Below are positions 1 to 6,711 of a stretch of 23,838 nucleotides of DNA, one piece after another. The stretch's first letter is position 1; each line of letters opens with the position of its first letter. The notes beneath the pieces are model-generated. The model was given only the letters and a program-made list of their open reading frames with translations, had not been told where the DNA came from and ran no database searches. The stretch comes from Spirochaetales bacterium UBA6872 (GTDB lineage: Bacteria; Spirochaetota; Spirochaetia; Sphaerochaetales; Sphaerochaetaceae): assembly GCA_002452215.1 (NCBI GenBank), contig DKCO01000022.1, positions 76,874-100,711 on the forward strand, in the 5' to 3' direction. The translations under genes were made by a program, and so were the position numbers.

Positions 1-30
1 AATGATATTTTCGGAAGTGAATGATATACT
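1..30 (+). promoter_or_regulatory. Possible promoter with direct repeats upstream of the AAA ATPase
   Basis: A TATACT box at 25-30 is a good -10 match. The bases where a -35 box should lie match poorly. The octamer AATGATAT occurs at 1-8 and again at 20-27, the second copy overlapping the -10 box, which would suit a repressor site. The window edge cuts off whatever lies further upstream, so this is tentative. Confidence 0.3.
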
Positions 31-57
31 TTAAGAAATAGCAAAAGGAGTAGGTCC

Positions 58-1329
58 ATGGAAAATCATTACATGAAGAGAATTGCCGACCATTTATTGC
101 AGGAGAGATTGGAAACTAGTGGCGCAGTTTTAATAGAAGGGATCAAATGGTGTGGCAAAACAAGAACAGGCTTGGAGAATTCAAAAAGCCACTTGTTTAT
201 GCAAGATCCGGACAAAGCGACATCTTATTTGAAAGTTGCAGATACAAAGCCGTCATTGCTCTTGCAAGGTGATACTCCAAGACTCTTGGATGAGTGGCAG
301 ACAGCACCAGTGCTTTGGGATAGTGTCCGTTTTATAGTTGACCAGCGTGGAAAATCTGGGCAATTCATTCTAACTGGTTCGGCTGTTCCTAAAGATAATG
401 TGGTCCAGCATACGGGCACAGGACGAATTTCAAGATTGATGATGAGACCTATGAGTCTTTTTGAATCGATGGAGTCAAATGGTAATGTTTCTTTGAAGGC
501 ATTGTTTGATGGCGAGGTTGAAATAGATTGTTTTTCCACTTTGACAATAGAGCAAATTGCATTTGCAATAGTGCGAGGAGGTTGGCCGGCATCAATCGGA
601 AATACGGACAAGGTTGCATTGCGCCATGCAATTGATTATGTAGAAGCAATCATTAATGCAGATGTATCCAAAGTGGATGGTATAGAGAAGAATCCTACTC
701 GTGTAAGGGCACTACTGAGATCTCTTTCAAGAAACATATCGACTTTAGCAACAATAAAAACAATCCGTGACGACATAGCTATGGGAGCTGCTGATGAAAG
801 CATCTCGGAAAAAACAATCAGTCAATATCTTGGAGCACTTGACCGCATTTTTGTTACAGAGAATTTGCCAGCATGGAATCCAGCTTTACGCTCCAAGACA
901 GCAATTCGCACATCTGCAAAGCGTCAATTTGTAGATCCTTCTATTGCTACAGCTGTCATGCGATTAACGCCATCAAGATTGCTTGATGATTTCAATTACT
1001 TTGGATTTCTTTTTGAATCCTTGTGTGACCGTGATTTGCGTATTTATGCGGAAGCGATTGATGGACAAGTTTTCCATTATCGTGATCGAAGTGGCCTTGA
1101 GGCTGATGCTGTTATTGCTTTGAATGATGGCCGTTGGGCCGCTGTCGAAGTAAAATTAGGAGCAAAAGAGATTGAACAAGCAGCGATACATTTGCTTGAA
1201 TTGAAAAATAAAATCGATATTGAGAAAATGCAAGAACCCTCCTTCCTGATGGTCTTAACAGTAGGTGAGGTTGCATATCGCAGGAATGATGGTGTTTTTG
1301 TTGTACCAATAGGATGCTTGAAGGATTAA
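58..1329 (+). CDS. AAA+ ATPase of the AAA_14/DUF4143 family
   Basis: This 423-residue protein has the two-part layout of the AAA_14/DUF4143 family. The N-terminal ATPase shows a Walker A motif at residues 28-35 (G-IKWC-GKT), a Walker B-like LLDEW at 76-80 and a sensor-like LTGSA at 105-109. The C-terminal part carries a pattern like a PD-(D/E)xK nuclease core: E348-x-D350, then E364-V-K366 after a short strand. Family members are common accessory genes of uncertain role, and no partner gene is adjacent. The ATG is preceded by AAAGGAG at good spacing. The gene stands alone, converges on the ribosomal-protein operon and is closed by a terminator. The family call is firm; the biological role and any nuclease activity are inference. 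Confidence 0.85.
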   Translation: MENHYMKRIADHLLQERLETSGAVLIEGIKWCGKTRTGLENSKSHLFMQDPDKATSYLKVADTKPSLLLQGDTPRLLDEWQTAPVLWDSVRFIVDQRGKSGQFILTGSAVPKDNVVQHTGTGRISRLMMRPMSLFESMESNGNVSLKALFDGEVEIDCFSTLTIEQIAFAIVRGGWPASIGNTDKVALRHAIDYVEAIINADVSKVDGIEKNPTRVRALLRSLSRNISTLATIKTIRDDIAMGAADESISEKTISQYLGALDRIFVTENLPAWNPALRSKTAIRTSAKRQFVDPSIATAVMRLTPSRLLDDFNYFGFLFESLCDRDLRIYAEAIDGQVFHYRDRSGLEADAVIALNDGRWAAVEVKLGAKEIEQAAIHLLELKNKIDIEKMQEPSFLMVLTVGEVAYRRNDGVFVVPIGCLKD

Positions 1330-1343
1330 CTGAAATCATACGG

Positions 1344-1361
1344 AAAGACTCTTCGGTCTTT
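1344..1361 (+). terminator. Short hairpin after the ATPase gene
   Basis: AAAGAC and GTCTTT pair around a six-base loop ending in TTCG, 14 bases after the stop codon. No T-run follows directly, so it probably acts together with the stronger hairpin just downstream or protects the 3' end. Confidence 0.4.
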
Positions 1362-1370
1362 AGTTAACAA

Positions 1371-1396
1371 AAAAAGGAGGCAATCGCCTCCTTTTT
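1371..1396. terminator. Bidirectional intrinsic terminator
   Basis: An 11-bp stem (AAAAAGGAGGC / GCCTCCTTTTT) closes a four-base AATC loop. The stem base is A-rich on one side and T-rich on the other, so either strand gives a hairpin followed by a U-run. It lies between the convergent ATPase gene and the end of the infC-rpmI-rplT operon and can serve both. Confidence 0.85.
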
Positions 1397-1411
1397 GGAC
1401 TATTGAAGATC

Positions 1412-1747
1412 CTACTCTTCGTCATCATCGAAAGAAAAATCATCATCATCTGCTGATGCATCAATCCCGAAATCCTCTGCTTCAGCAATTTCGTCATTTT
1501 CTTCAGCGTTGAAGCTTCCTTCAATGACTTCTTGATCGACATTCTCAAGTGAGGTTTCAATGGCTTTCTCGAGAGCTTCTTGGTCAGCTGAGAGCTTATC
1601 GAATAGCTGTTGAAGTTCTTCGTTATGCACTTCAACAAGATTAAGTCTCCTTTTGAGCTCATCAATCTCGTCTCTTAAAAGGCCAATTAGACTTTTGGCT
1701 CTTTCAACTCTAAGTTGCATAAGCTTTCCACTCTCGATTTTCTCCAT
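1412..1747 (-). CDS. Small acidic coiled-coil protein, possibly ZapB-like
   Basis: This 111-residue protein has no catalytic motif. Residues 1 to about 65 show heptad-like spacing of Leu and Ile among charged residues (IGLLRDEIDELKRRL), predicting one long coiled coil. The last ~40 residues are almost entirely Asp/Glu, ending in a run of acidic residues. Length and shape resemble ZapB-type division-associated coiled coils, but I cannot prove homology. It has a strong Shine-Dalgarno (AAGGAGG) and starts 12 bases after the rplT stop, so it is the last gene of the infC-rpmI-rplT operon and probably made alongside ribosomal proteins. That context would also suit a ribosome- or nucleoid-associated function. 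Confidence 0.7.
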   Translation of the reverse strand: MEKIESGKLMQLRVERAKSLIGLLRDEIDELKRRLNLVEVHNEELQQLFDKLSADQEALEKAIETSLENVDQEVIEGSFNAEENDEIAEAEDFGIDASADDDDFSFDDDEE

Positions 1748-1759
1748 TTTACGGCCTCC

Positions 1760-2119
1760 TTATTTTGCTAGAACTGCCTTTACTTGGCCACAAAGGGAAG
1801 CAAATGCTGCTTTGTCTTCAATGGCCATATTTGAAAGAGCTTTTCTGTTGAGCTCGATGTTTGCAAGCTTCAAGCCATGCATGAACTGTGAGTAGTTAAG
1901 TCCCTCAGCTTGCACTGCAGCATTGATTCTAGCAATCCAGAGCTTTCTAAAGTCTCTCTTCTTCTCTTTCCTGCCACGATAAGCATACTGTCCTGCTTTT
2001 GCAACAGCATCTTTCGCAACACGATGGTTAGTGCTCCTACGACCGAAGTAGCCTTTAGCTTGGTCGAGAATCTTCTTTCTTCTGTCCTTTCTTCTTGTTC
2101 CGTCAACTGCTCTTGGCAT
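1760..2119 (-). CDS. rplT: 50S ribosomal protein L20
   Basis: The 119-residue basic protein is full length for L20 and carries the family's recognisable stretches, including the KGYFGRRS segment, YRGRKEKKRDFRKLWI and INAAV. L20 binds 23S rRNA early in large-subunit assembly and in several bacteria also represses its own operon by binding the mRNA leader. It lies 21 bases downstream of rpmI with a clear AAGGAG ribosome-binding site and is followed closely by the coiled-coil gene. Nothing is unusual in the sequence. Confidence 0.98.
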   Translation of the reverse strand: MPRAVDGTRRKDRRKKILDQAKGYFGRRSTNHRVAKDAVAKAGQYAYRGRKEKKRDFRKLWIARINAAVQAEGLNYSQFMHGLKLANIELNRKALSNMAIEDKAAFASLCGQVKAVLAK

Positions 2120-2140
2120 ATTATCTCACTCCTTAATCGA

Positions 2141-2338
2141 TTAAGCATAAGGGAGCATTTTCTTTGCTCTCTTTTCTTCTACTTCGGAAAGAATTCCTTG
2201 ATGACGAAGATTCATCTTCCTCTTGGAAGTCTTTTTTGTGAGAATATGGCGAAGACCTTGCTTTTTGTAAGCAATCTTCCCAGTCCCGGTAACCTTGTAG
2301 CGCTTTGCAGCAGCCTTTCTTGTTTTCATCTTAGGCAT
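2141..2338 (-). CDS. rpmI: 50S ribosomal protein L35
   Basis: This 65-residue, very basic protein begins MPKMKTRKAAAKRYKVTGTG, the standard L35 start, and has the expected length. L35 is a late-binding large-subunit protein. The start is fixed by a strong AGGAGG about nine bases upstream. It stands in the standard infC-rpmI-rplT order, with 75 bases between it and infC, the longest internal gap of this operon, which can fold into a small hairpin. Confidence 0.97.
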   Translation of the reverse strand: MPKMKTRKAAAKRYKVTGTGKIAYKKQGLRHILTKKTSKRKMNLRHQGILSEVEEKRAKKMLPYA

Positions 2339-2364
2339 TTATATTGCCCTCCTGTTTCGTGTCG

Positions 2365-2383
2365 CTGGGAACAAGAACCCCAG
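2365..2383 (-). promoter_or_regulatory. Possible mRNA hairpin between infC and rpmI
   Basis: On the minus-strand transcript CTGGG pairs with CCCAG around a nine-base loop, upstream of the rpmI ribosome-binding site. In other bacteria L20 controls rpmI-rplT by binding structured RNA in this part of the operon, so this could be part of such a site. The stem is only five base pairs, so the call is weak. Confidence 0.25.
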
Positions 2384-2413
2384 AAACTACGTTATATAAG
2401 CTCCATACGGAGA

Positions 2414-2941
2414 TTATTGCTTCTTCATAGGAGACACAGTCATGGACATCATCTTTCCTTCCATGAAAGCACCTTTGTCGAGGTTGTAGCCTACACCCAA
2501 ATTGGTAAGGGCATCAAGAATCTTGTCAAGAACAACCTTTCCAAGTTCAGGATGTGCGAGCTCTCTTCCCCTGAAGCGGACAGAGACCTTTACTTTGTTT
2601 CCGTCTGACAGGAACTCTGCAATCGCCTTAGACTTTGTCTCCAAATCATGCTTTTCAATCTTCGGCTGCATTCTGATCTCTTTGATCTTTACTACAGCTT
2701 GGTTTTTCTTAGCTTCCCTTTGCTTCTTTTCCATTTCGAAACGATACTTTCCGAAGTCCAATATCTTGCATACTGGAGGGTTTGCATTTGGCGATACTTC
2801 GACCAAATCAAGTCCTGCTTCTGATGCTAGATTGCAAGCGTCAAAGGTATTCATTACCCCTCGTTGCACCCCTTGCTCGTCAATCACAAGAACCTCTCTT
2901 GCTCTAATTTGACGGTTGATTCTTAAATCCTTAGTAGCCAT
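2414..2941 (-). CDS. infC: Translation initiation factor IF-3
   Basis: This 175-residue protein is full length for IF-3. The N-terminal domain shows LRINRQIRAREV and LDLVEVSPNANPPVCKI; the C-terminal domain shows KIKEIRMQPKIEKHDLETK and VSVRFRGRELAHPELG. IF-3 binds the 30S subunit, checks the start codon and initiator tRNA, and blocks early subunit joining. The frame is open for 21 more codons upstream, but I place the start at 2941 because AAGGAGATTA lies immediately before that ATG and the protein then begins MATKDLRINRQIRA, as IF-3 usually does. The start is a plain ATG, not the rare AUU that makes E. coli infC self-regulating. First gene of the operon. Confidence 0.97.
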   Translation of the reverse strand: MATKDLRINRQIRAREVLVIDEQGVQRGVMNTFDACNLASEAGLDLVEVSPNANPPVCKILDFGKYRFEMEKKQREAKKNQAVVKIKEIRMQPKIEKHDLETKSKAIAEFLSDGNKVKVSVRFRGRELAHPELGKVVLDKILDALTNLGVGYNLDKGAFMEGKMMSMTVSPMKKQ

Positions 2942-3011
2942 TAATCTCCTTACAGGCAAATACTGTTTTGTTTCTTCATAGAAAATTAGCGTGGCAAACC
3001 ACATCTACCAA

Positions 3012-3039
3012 TTTATCACAATGCTTTAGACCCTTGCAA
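3012..3039 (-). promoter_or_regulatory. Candidate promoter of the infC operon
   Basis: On the minus strand a TTGCAA box (3034-3039) is followed after 16 bases by GATAAA (3012-3017) preceded by a TGT extended -10 element. This leaves a leader of roughly 60 bases before infC with a small GTGG/CCAC hairpin. The boxes are imperfect. The rest of 2942-3120 shows no gene. Confidence 0.35.
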
Positions 3040-3120
3040 GGATTTATTGCATATGAGAGGCAATTTGGAAGCAAAAATGTCTTAAGCTATATCCTATTGC
3101 GATTTTGACATTGGTTGATA

Positions 3121-3145
3121 GAAAAATGGACACCAATCGGTGCCC
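3121..3145 (-). terminator. Intrinsic terminator of fba
   Basis: On the minus strand GGGCACC pairs with GGTGTCC (one G-U pair) around a GATT loop and is followed by ATTTTTC. It begins about 20 bases after the fba stop codon, as expected for a rho-independent terminator. Confidence 0.85.
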
Positions 3146-3164
3146 ACTATCTAAGTTTGCCTTC

Positions 3165-4163
3165 TTAGTCCAAAGCATGTCCTGCTGAACCAAGAACATT
3201 AATATTCTTGTGCTTGTACATCTCTCTGAGAGCATCTCTTGCTGGTCCAAGATACTTTCTAGGATCGAACTCGGCTGGTTTCTCATCAAAGATCCTTCTG
3301 ATTGTTCCAGTCATTGCAAGTCTTCCATCAGAGTCGATATTGATCTTGCATACAGCGGACTTTGCAGCTCTTCTCAGTTGTTCTTCAGGAATTCCAACGC
3401 TATCTTTGAGTTTTCCGCCATGCTCATTGATCATCTTTACATATTCCTGAGGAACTGATGATGATCCATGCAAGACGATAGGGAAGCCTGGGAGTCTCTT
3501 TTCAATCTCAGCAAGGATATCGAATCTTAGCTCTGGTGGAACAAGGACGCCATCAGCATTCCTTGTGCATTGCTCTGGTGTGAATTTATATGCACCATGT
3601 GATGTTCCAACTGAGATTGCGAGGGAATCAACACCTGTTTTGCTTACGAAATCCTCGACTTCTTCTGGCCTTGTGTAGTGAGATACAGCAGATGAAACCT
3701 CATCCTCTATTCCTGCAAGAACGCCAAGCTCACCTTCGACTGTTACATCGAATTGATGTGCATACTCGACAACCTTTTTAGTTACTTCTATGTTTTTCTC
3801 ATATGGAAGAGATGATCCATCGATCATTACAGAAGAAAATCCATTGTCGATGCATTGCTTGCATGTCTCGAATGAATCGCCGTGATCAAGGTGGAGAACG
3901 ATAGGAATATCGCAACCAAGCTCATGTGCATACTCGACAACACCTCTTGCCATGTTTCTCAAGATGTTGATATTTGCATAATCTCGTGCGCCCTTTGAAA
4001 CTTGCATGATTACAGGGCTCTTTGTCTCTACGCAAGCTTGAACGATTGCTTGCATCTGTTCCATGTTGTTGAAATTATAAGCTGGGATAGCATACCCACC
4101 CTTTACTGCCTTGGAAAACATATCCCTTGAATTTACCAAGCCTAATTCCTTATAGCTAATCAT
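3165..4163 (-). CDS. fba: Class II fructose-1,6-bisphosphate aldolase
   Basis: This 332-residue zinc aldolase interconverts fructose-1,6-bisphosphate with dihydroxyacetone phosphate and glyceraldehyde-3-phosphate in glycolysis. The class II signature is clear: HLDHGDSFE at 91-99 with the metal-ligand His and catalytic Asp region, VEGELG at 142-147, a later metal-site His in TSHG at 187-190, and the phosphate-binding HGSSS at 232-236. Length and sequence match the ~330-residue form found in treponemes and some other bacteria. The ATG has a GGGAGG ribosome-binding site at good spacing. The gene is a single-gene unit with its own promoter and terminator. Confidence 0.97.
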   Translation of the reverse strand: MISYKELGLVNSRDMFSKAVKGGYAIPAYNFNNMEQMQAIVQACVETKSPVIMQVSKGARDYANINILRNMARGVVEYAHELGCDIPIVLHLDHGDSFETCKQCIDNGFSSVMIDGSSLPYEKNIEVTKKVVEYAHQFDVTVEGELGVLAGIEDEVSSAVSHYTRPEEVEDFVSKTGVDSLAISVGTSHGAYKFTPEQCTRNADGVLVPPELRFDILAEIEKRLPGFPIVLHGSSSVPQEYVKMINEHGGKLKDSVGIPEEQLRRAAKSAVCKINIDSDGRLAMTGTIRRIFDEKPAEFDPRKYLGPARDALREMYKHKNINVLGSAGHALD

Positions 4164-4195
4164 TTCGATTACCTCCCAAAACCATATTCGATATC

Positions 4196-4224
4196 ACTTT
4201 ATCGATTTGCAATCAATAGGTCAA
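4196..4224 (-). promoter_or_regulatory. Promoter of fba
   Basis: On the minus strand TTGACC (4219-4224) is followed after exactly 17 bases by TAAAGT (4196-4201). The predicted transcript starts about 25 bases before the fba ATG, leaving room for the GGGAGG ribosome-binding site. Confidence 0.7.
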
Positions 4225-4278
4225 TTCTTATCTATATCTTTCTTGTAGAACGCTGTCTATATGTTTTATTCTGTCTAC

Positions 4279-5028
4279 ATGAAGAAAAGAAAGAGAGCCA
4301 TACTTATGATAGTCAGCATAATGATTTTATTGCTTGCGTCTCTTTTTTGCTTCTACTTCTCACGGCCGCTTGTGCTCTATGTCTCTTCTTCAAGTTTGTA
4401 CAAAGAGTATGTAGACGAGCTTGTAAAGCCCAAGCCCTTCGCTCTTGGCTATAAAACTGCATTTGTCTATGACAATAAAATGCCAGATTTCGCAAAAAAC
4501 GCAAGGCTCATTGTCCTTGATCCTATTGCAAAACTTGATGAATCGAGCATTGAGAGTGGCGTTAAGATAGCTCGTTGGGGATCTGAGGATGAGACTTCGG
4601 CCAGTATCCTTCTTGAGAACGATGAAAAAAAGCTTTGGCAAGAGGCGCTTGTTGGCAAAAGCGCATTTATCTATGAGCAAGATGATAGCGATAGCAAGGA
4701 GATTCTTTCGTACCTTAAATCGATAGATAGTACGATACTGGCTCTTGATTATTCTGGTCGAATCTCGAGCGTGAACTATCAAGAGATTTTCGACTCGATA
4801 AAGGAAAACAACATAGAGTCTGTTCTTGTCTACGATCCTGAGAGTGCAATGCGCATATTCGACATTGATGATGTCGGCTTCTATGTTGATTTTCGCGATT
4901 GGCCAGCACTAAGTGGCTATAGCAATGTTTTCTCGATTGCACCTAATTGGGATGATGCAATAGAAAAGGCAATGCAGCTAGAGAGTGGCAAGATCTCTTT
5001 TGACTATGCTCTTATCCCGTCCCATTAG
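4279..5028 (+). CDS. Membrane-anchored extracytoplasmic protein of unknown function
   Basis: I do not recognise this protein of about 249 residues. The N-terminus is MKKRKR followed by a hydrophobic stretch of roughly 20 residues, giving an uncleaved signal anchor or signal peptide; the rest is soluble and acidic. Alternating segments such as SAFIYEQ, STILALDYS and ESVLVYDPES suggest a Rossmann-like alpha/beta fold like periplasmic binding proteins, but this is only a pattern impression. An in-frame ATG at 4261 is the alternative start; neither has a Shine-Dalgarno. I prefer 4279 because it gives a normal signal sequence and sits 6 bases after a TATTCT box (TTGTAG 18 bases further up). Its last 51 bases overlap the end of the tatD-like gene on the other strand. 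Confidence 0.7.
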   Translation: MKKRKRAILMIVSIMILLLASLFCFYFSRPLVLYVSSSSLYKEYVDELVKPKPFALGYKTAFVYDNKMPDFAKNARLIVLDPIAKLDESSIESGVKIARWGSEDETSASILLENDEKKLWQEALVGKSAFIYEQDDSDSKEILSYLKSIDSTILALDYSGRISSVNYQEIFDSIKENNIESVLVYDPESAMRIFDIDDVGFYVDFRDWPALSGYSNVFSIAPNWDDAIEKAMQLESGKISFDYALIPSH

Positions 5029-5769
5029 AGCATAGAAATTCATTAATATCCTTTCTTTGAGTTTTTCTCTGTCGATTGACTTTGAAGTTGCGATGAAATC
5101 GATTATGTATTCTGTGTTCTCAGGCCTGTTGGGCTTGCCACGCACAGCAATTGGCGAAAGATATGGCGAGTCTGTCTCTACGAGGATCTTTTCTACAGGA
5201 GTGAAGATTGCACTTTCTTTTATAATCGAATTGCTCTTGTATGTTACATTGCCAGCAAATGATATGTATGCACCTTTATCAAGCAGATGCTTCAACACAT
5301 CTTTATCAGAAGAAAAACAATGCATGATGGTTTTTTCATCGACATAGCCTTTTTTGCATGCATCTAGAAGTTCTTTGTTTGCATCTCTTGAGTGTATTGA
5401 GACAGGAATGTTGTATTTTCTTGCGAGTTGTATTTGCTTGATGAATAGCTCTTGCTGTCTTTCCTTCGTGCCATAGTTCCAGTAGTTGTCAAAACCTATC
5501 TCTCCGATTGCATCGGCGCCATATTTCTTTATATCGTTCTCAAGAAGATACAATTCATGGTCTATTGAGACAAAGTCAGATCTATCAAGGACCCATGGTC
5601 CTGCTCCAACAGATAGGAATATATTCCTGTTTTTTCCTATTTTCTCAATTCTCTTATGCATATCGCCCCCGTCAAGACCGATTTCAAGACCGACAAGATC
5701 TGGCGCCAAAGATGCATTCTTATCCTTTTCGAGCATTGATAGATAGTGGAAATGAGAGTCTATTATCAT
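4978..5769 (-). CDS. TatD-family metal-dependent hydrolase (putative DNase)
   Basis: This 263-residue protein has the full TatD metal site: DSHFH (H6, H8), the bridging glutamate in GEIGFD (E90), SIHSRDA (H126), MHCFSS (H150) and ETDSPYL (D200). Family members are TIM-barrel nucleases, some shown to degrade DNA 3' to 5' and act in DNA repair or turnover. The start is certain because the first metal motif begins at residue 4; the ribosome-binding site is weak. A tail of about 14 residues after the usual family end (NFYALMG) is encoded within the overlap with the convergent gene. Which TatD subfamily it belongs to cannot be settled by eye. Confidence 0.92.
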   Translation of the reverse strand: MIIDSHFHYLSMLEKDKNASLAPDLVGLEIGLDGGDMHKRIEKIGKNRNIFLSVGAGPWVLDRSDFVSIDHELYLLENDIKKYGADAIGEIGFDNYWNYGTKERQQELFIKQIQLARKYNIPVSIHSRDANKELLDACKKGYVDEKTIMHCFSSDKDVLKHLLDKGAYISFAGNVTYKSNSIIKESAIFTPVEKILVETDSPYLSPIAVRGKPNRPENTEYIIDFIATSKSIDREKLKERILMNFYALMGRDKSIVKRDLATL

Positions 5770-5820
5770 TTTGGGATACAGCCTTTTTCATGTGTAGGTT
5801 TTGTATTTTAAATAACTTAC

Positions 5821-5849
5821 TTGTTTACTTTTGTCCACAAGTTTATTAT
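5821..5849 (+). promoter_or_regulatory. Candidate promoter of the TauE/SafE-like gene
   Basis: TTGTTT (5821-5826) and TATTAT (5844-5849) are separated by 17 bases. The ATG at 5860 follows the -10 box by only ten bases, so the transcript would have almost no leader. The region is AT-rich, which raises the chance of a fortuitous match. Confidence 0.45.
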
Positions 5850-5859
5850 AGGCATCTGT

Positions 5860-6642
5860 ATGGAATTAGTACTAGCATTTACAGTTTTTGTTGCGACTAT
5901 AATCGGATCCATCTCAGGTATAGGTGGTGGTGTGATAATAAAGCCTGTCATGGATGCAATATGCAACATGCCAGCAAGCGAGATCAGCTTTCTCTCTGGG
6001 ACAACAGTCTTGACAATGACTGTCGTGTCTTTGCTAAGAAGCTATATGGGAGGCACCAGAGTTGAAAAGAGGGGAGTCCCTCTTGCCATTGGAGGTGCAA
6101 TAGGCGGTCTCGCTGGAAAGTATTTGTTTGATCTTTCGGTATCTGCTGTGCCATCAGATGCTGTTAGCTTGATACAAAACATCATAATGGTCGCTTTGAC
6201 ATTGATTGTGCTTGTCTACCATGTGAACAAAGAGAGAGTAGAAAAAAAGGATATTAAGAGCTATTCATTTTCGCTTTTCATGGGTGCTGTTCTAGGAGTA
6301 TTCTCGTCATTCTTGGGAATAGGTGGAGGTCCGATTAATATTATGGTTCTTTCCTATTTCTTCTCTATGGATGCAAAGACATCCGCACTGTGTTCTCTTT
6401 TTATCATATTCTTCTCGCAACTTGTATCGCTTTTAAGAAGTGTAGTTACCAATTCTGTTCCTGATTTTGAATGGGGATTGCTTGCTTTGATGATGGTCTT
6501 TGCTGTCATAGGAGCAAATCTTGGACGCTGGGCGACAAGGAAGATGGACAACAAAGCTGTGGATAAGCTTTTTATGATCCTCCTTGTGGTGATTACATTG
6601 ATTTCGCTATACAACGTCGTTCGATTTGCGCTTGCTGTTTGA
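5860..6642 (+). CDS. TauE/SafE (TSUP) family membrane permease
   Basis: This roughly 260-residue integral membrane protein has about eight hydrophobic segments in two related halves. Each half carries the family's glycine signature: GSISGIGGGVIIKP near the N-terminus and SSFLGIGGGPINI in the middle. TSUP proteins export or import sulfite, sulfonates or related small organic anions; the substrate here is unknown and no sulfur-metabolism gene is nearby. The frame is open to a TTG at 5821, but I prefer the ATG at 5860, where the family's usual N-terminus begins. No clear Shine-Dalgarno is present at either. It has its own candidate promoter and a weak terminator. Confidence 0.88.
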   Translation: MELVLAFTVFVATIIGSISGIGGGVIIKPVMDAICNMPASEISFLSGTTVLTMTVVSLLRSYMGGTRVEKRGVPLAIGGAIGGLAGKYLFDLSVSAVPSDAVSLIQNIIMVALTLIVLVYHVNKERVEKKDIKSYSFSLFMGAVLGVFSSFLGIGGGPINIMVLSYFFSMDAKTSALCSLFIIFFSQLVSLLRSVVTNSVPDFEWGLLALMMVFAVIGANLGRWATRKMDNKAVDKLFMILLVVITLISLYNVVRFALAV

Positions 6643-6664
6643 TTGCATATGAATGAAAAAATAT

Positions 6665-6692
6665 AGCATTGGTCTTGTTATGCTTTTTTTTT
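6665..6692 (+). terminator. Weak terminator after the TauE/SafE-like gene
   Basis: AGCAT (6665-6669) pairs with ATGCT (6680-6684) around a ten-base loop and runs into nine consecutive T. The stem is short, but the T-run is strong. It overlaps the -35 box and spacer of the pcnB promoter. Confidence 0.5.
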
Positions 6693-6703
6693 CTTAATAA
6701 TAT
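6675..6703 (+). promoter_or_regulatory. Promoter of pcnB
   Basis: TTGTTA (6675-6680) and TAATAT (6698-6703) stand 17 bases apart. Only eight bases separate the -10 box from the GTG start codon at 6712, so transcription should begin at or within a few bases of the start codon. Confidence 0.6.
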
Positions 6704-6711
6704 AAACAACT

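Noticed and set aside
1910..2608. 232-codon open frame on the + strand across rplT, rpmI and infC
   Set aside because: It is antisense to three unmistakable genes, its translation has no protein-like character, and it has no ribosome-binding site.
2942..3004. Upstream in-frame extension of infC
   Set aside because: The ATG at 2941 has a strong Shine-Dalgarno and gives the usual IF-3 N-terminus; the extension looks like untranslated leader.
5508..6065. 185-codon + strand frame bridging tatD and the permease gene
   Set aside because: It is a shadow of the TatD-family gene on the other strand and of the permease in another frame; both real genes have intact family motifs.
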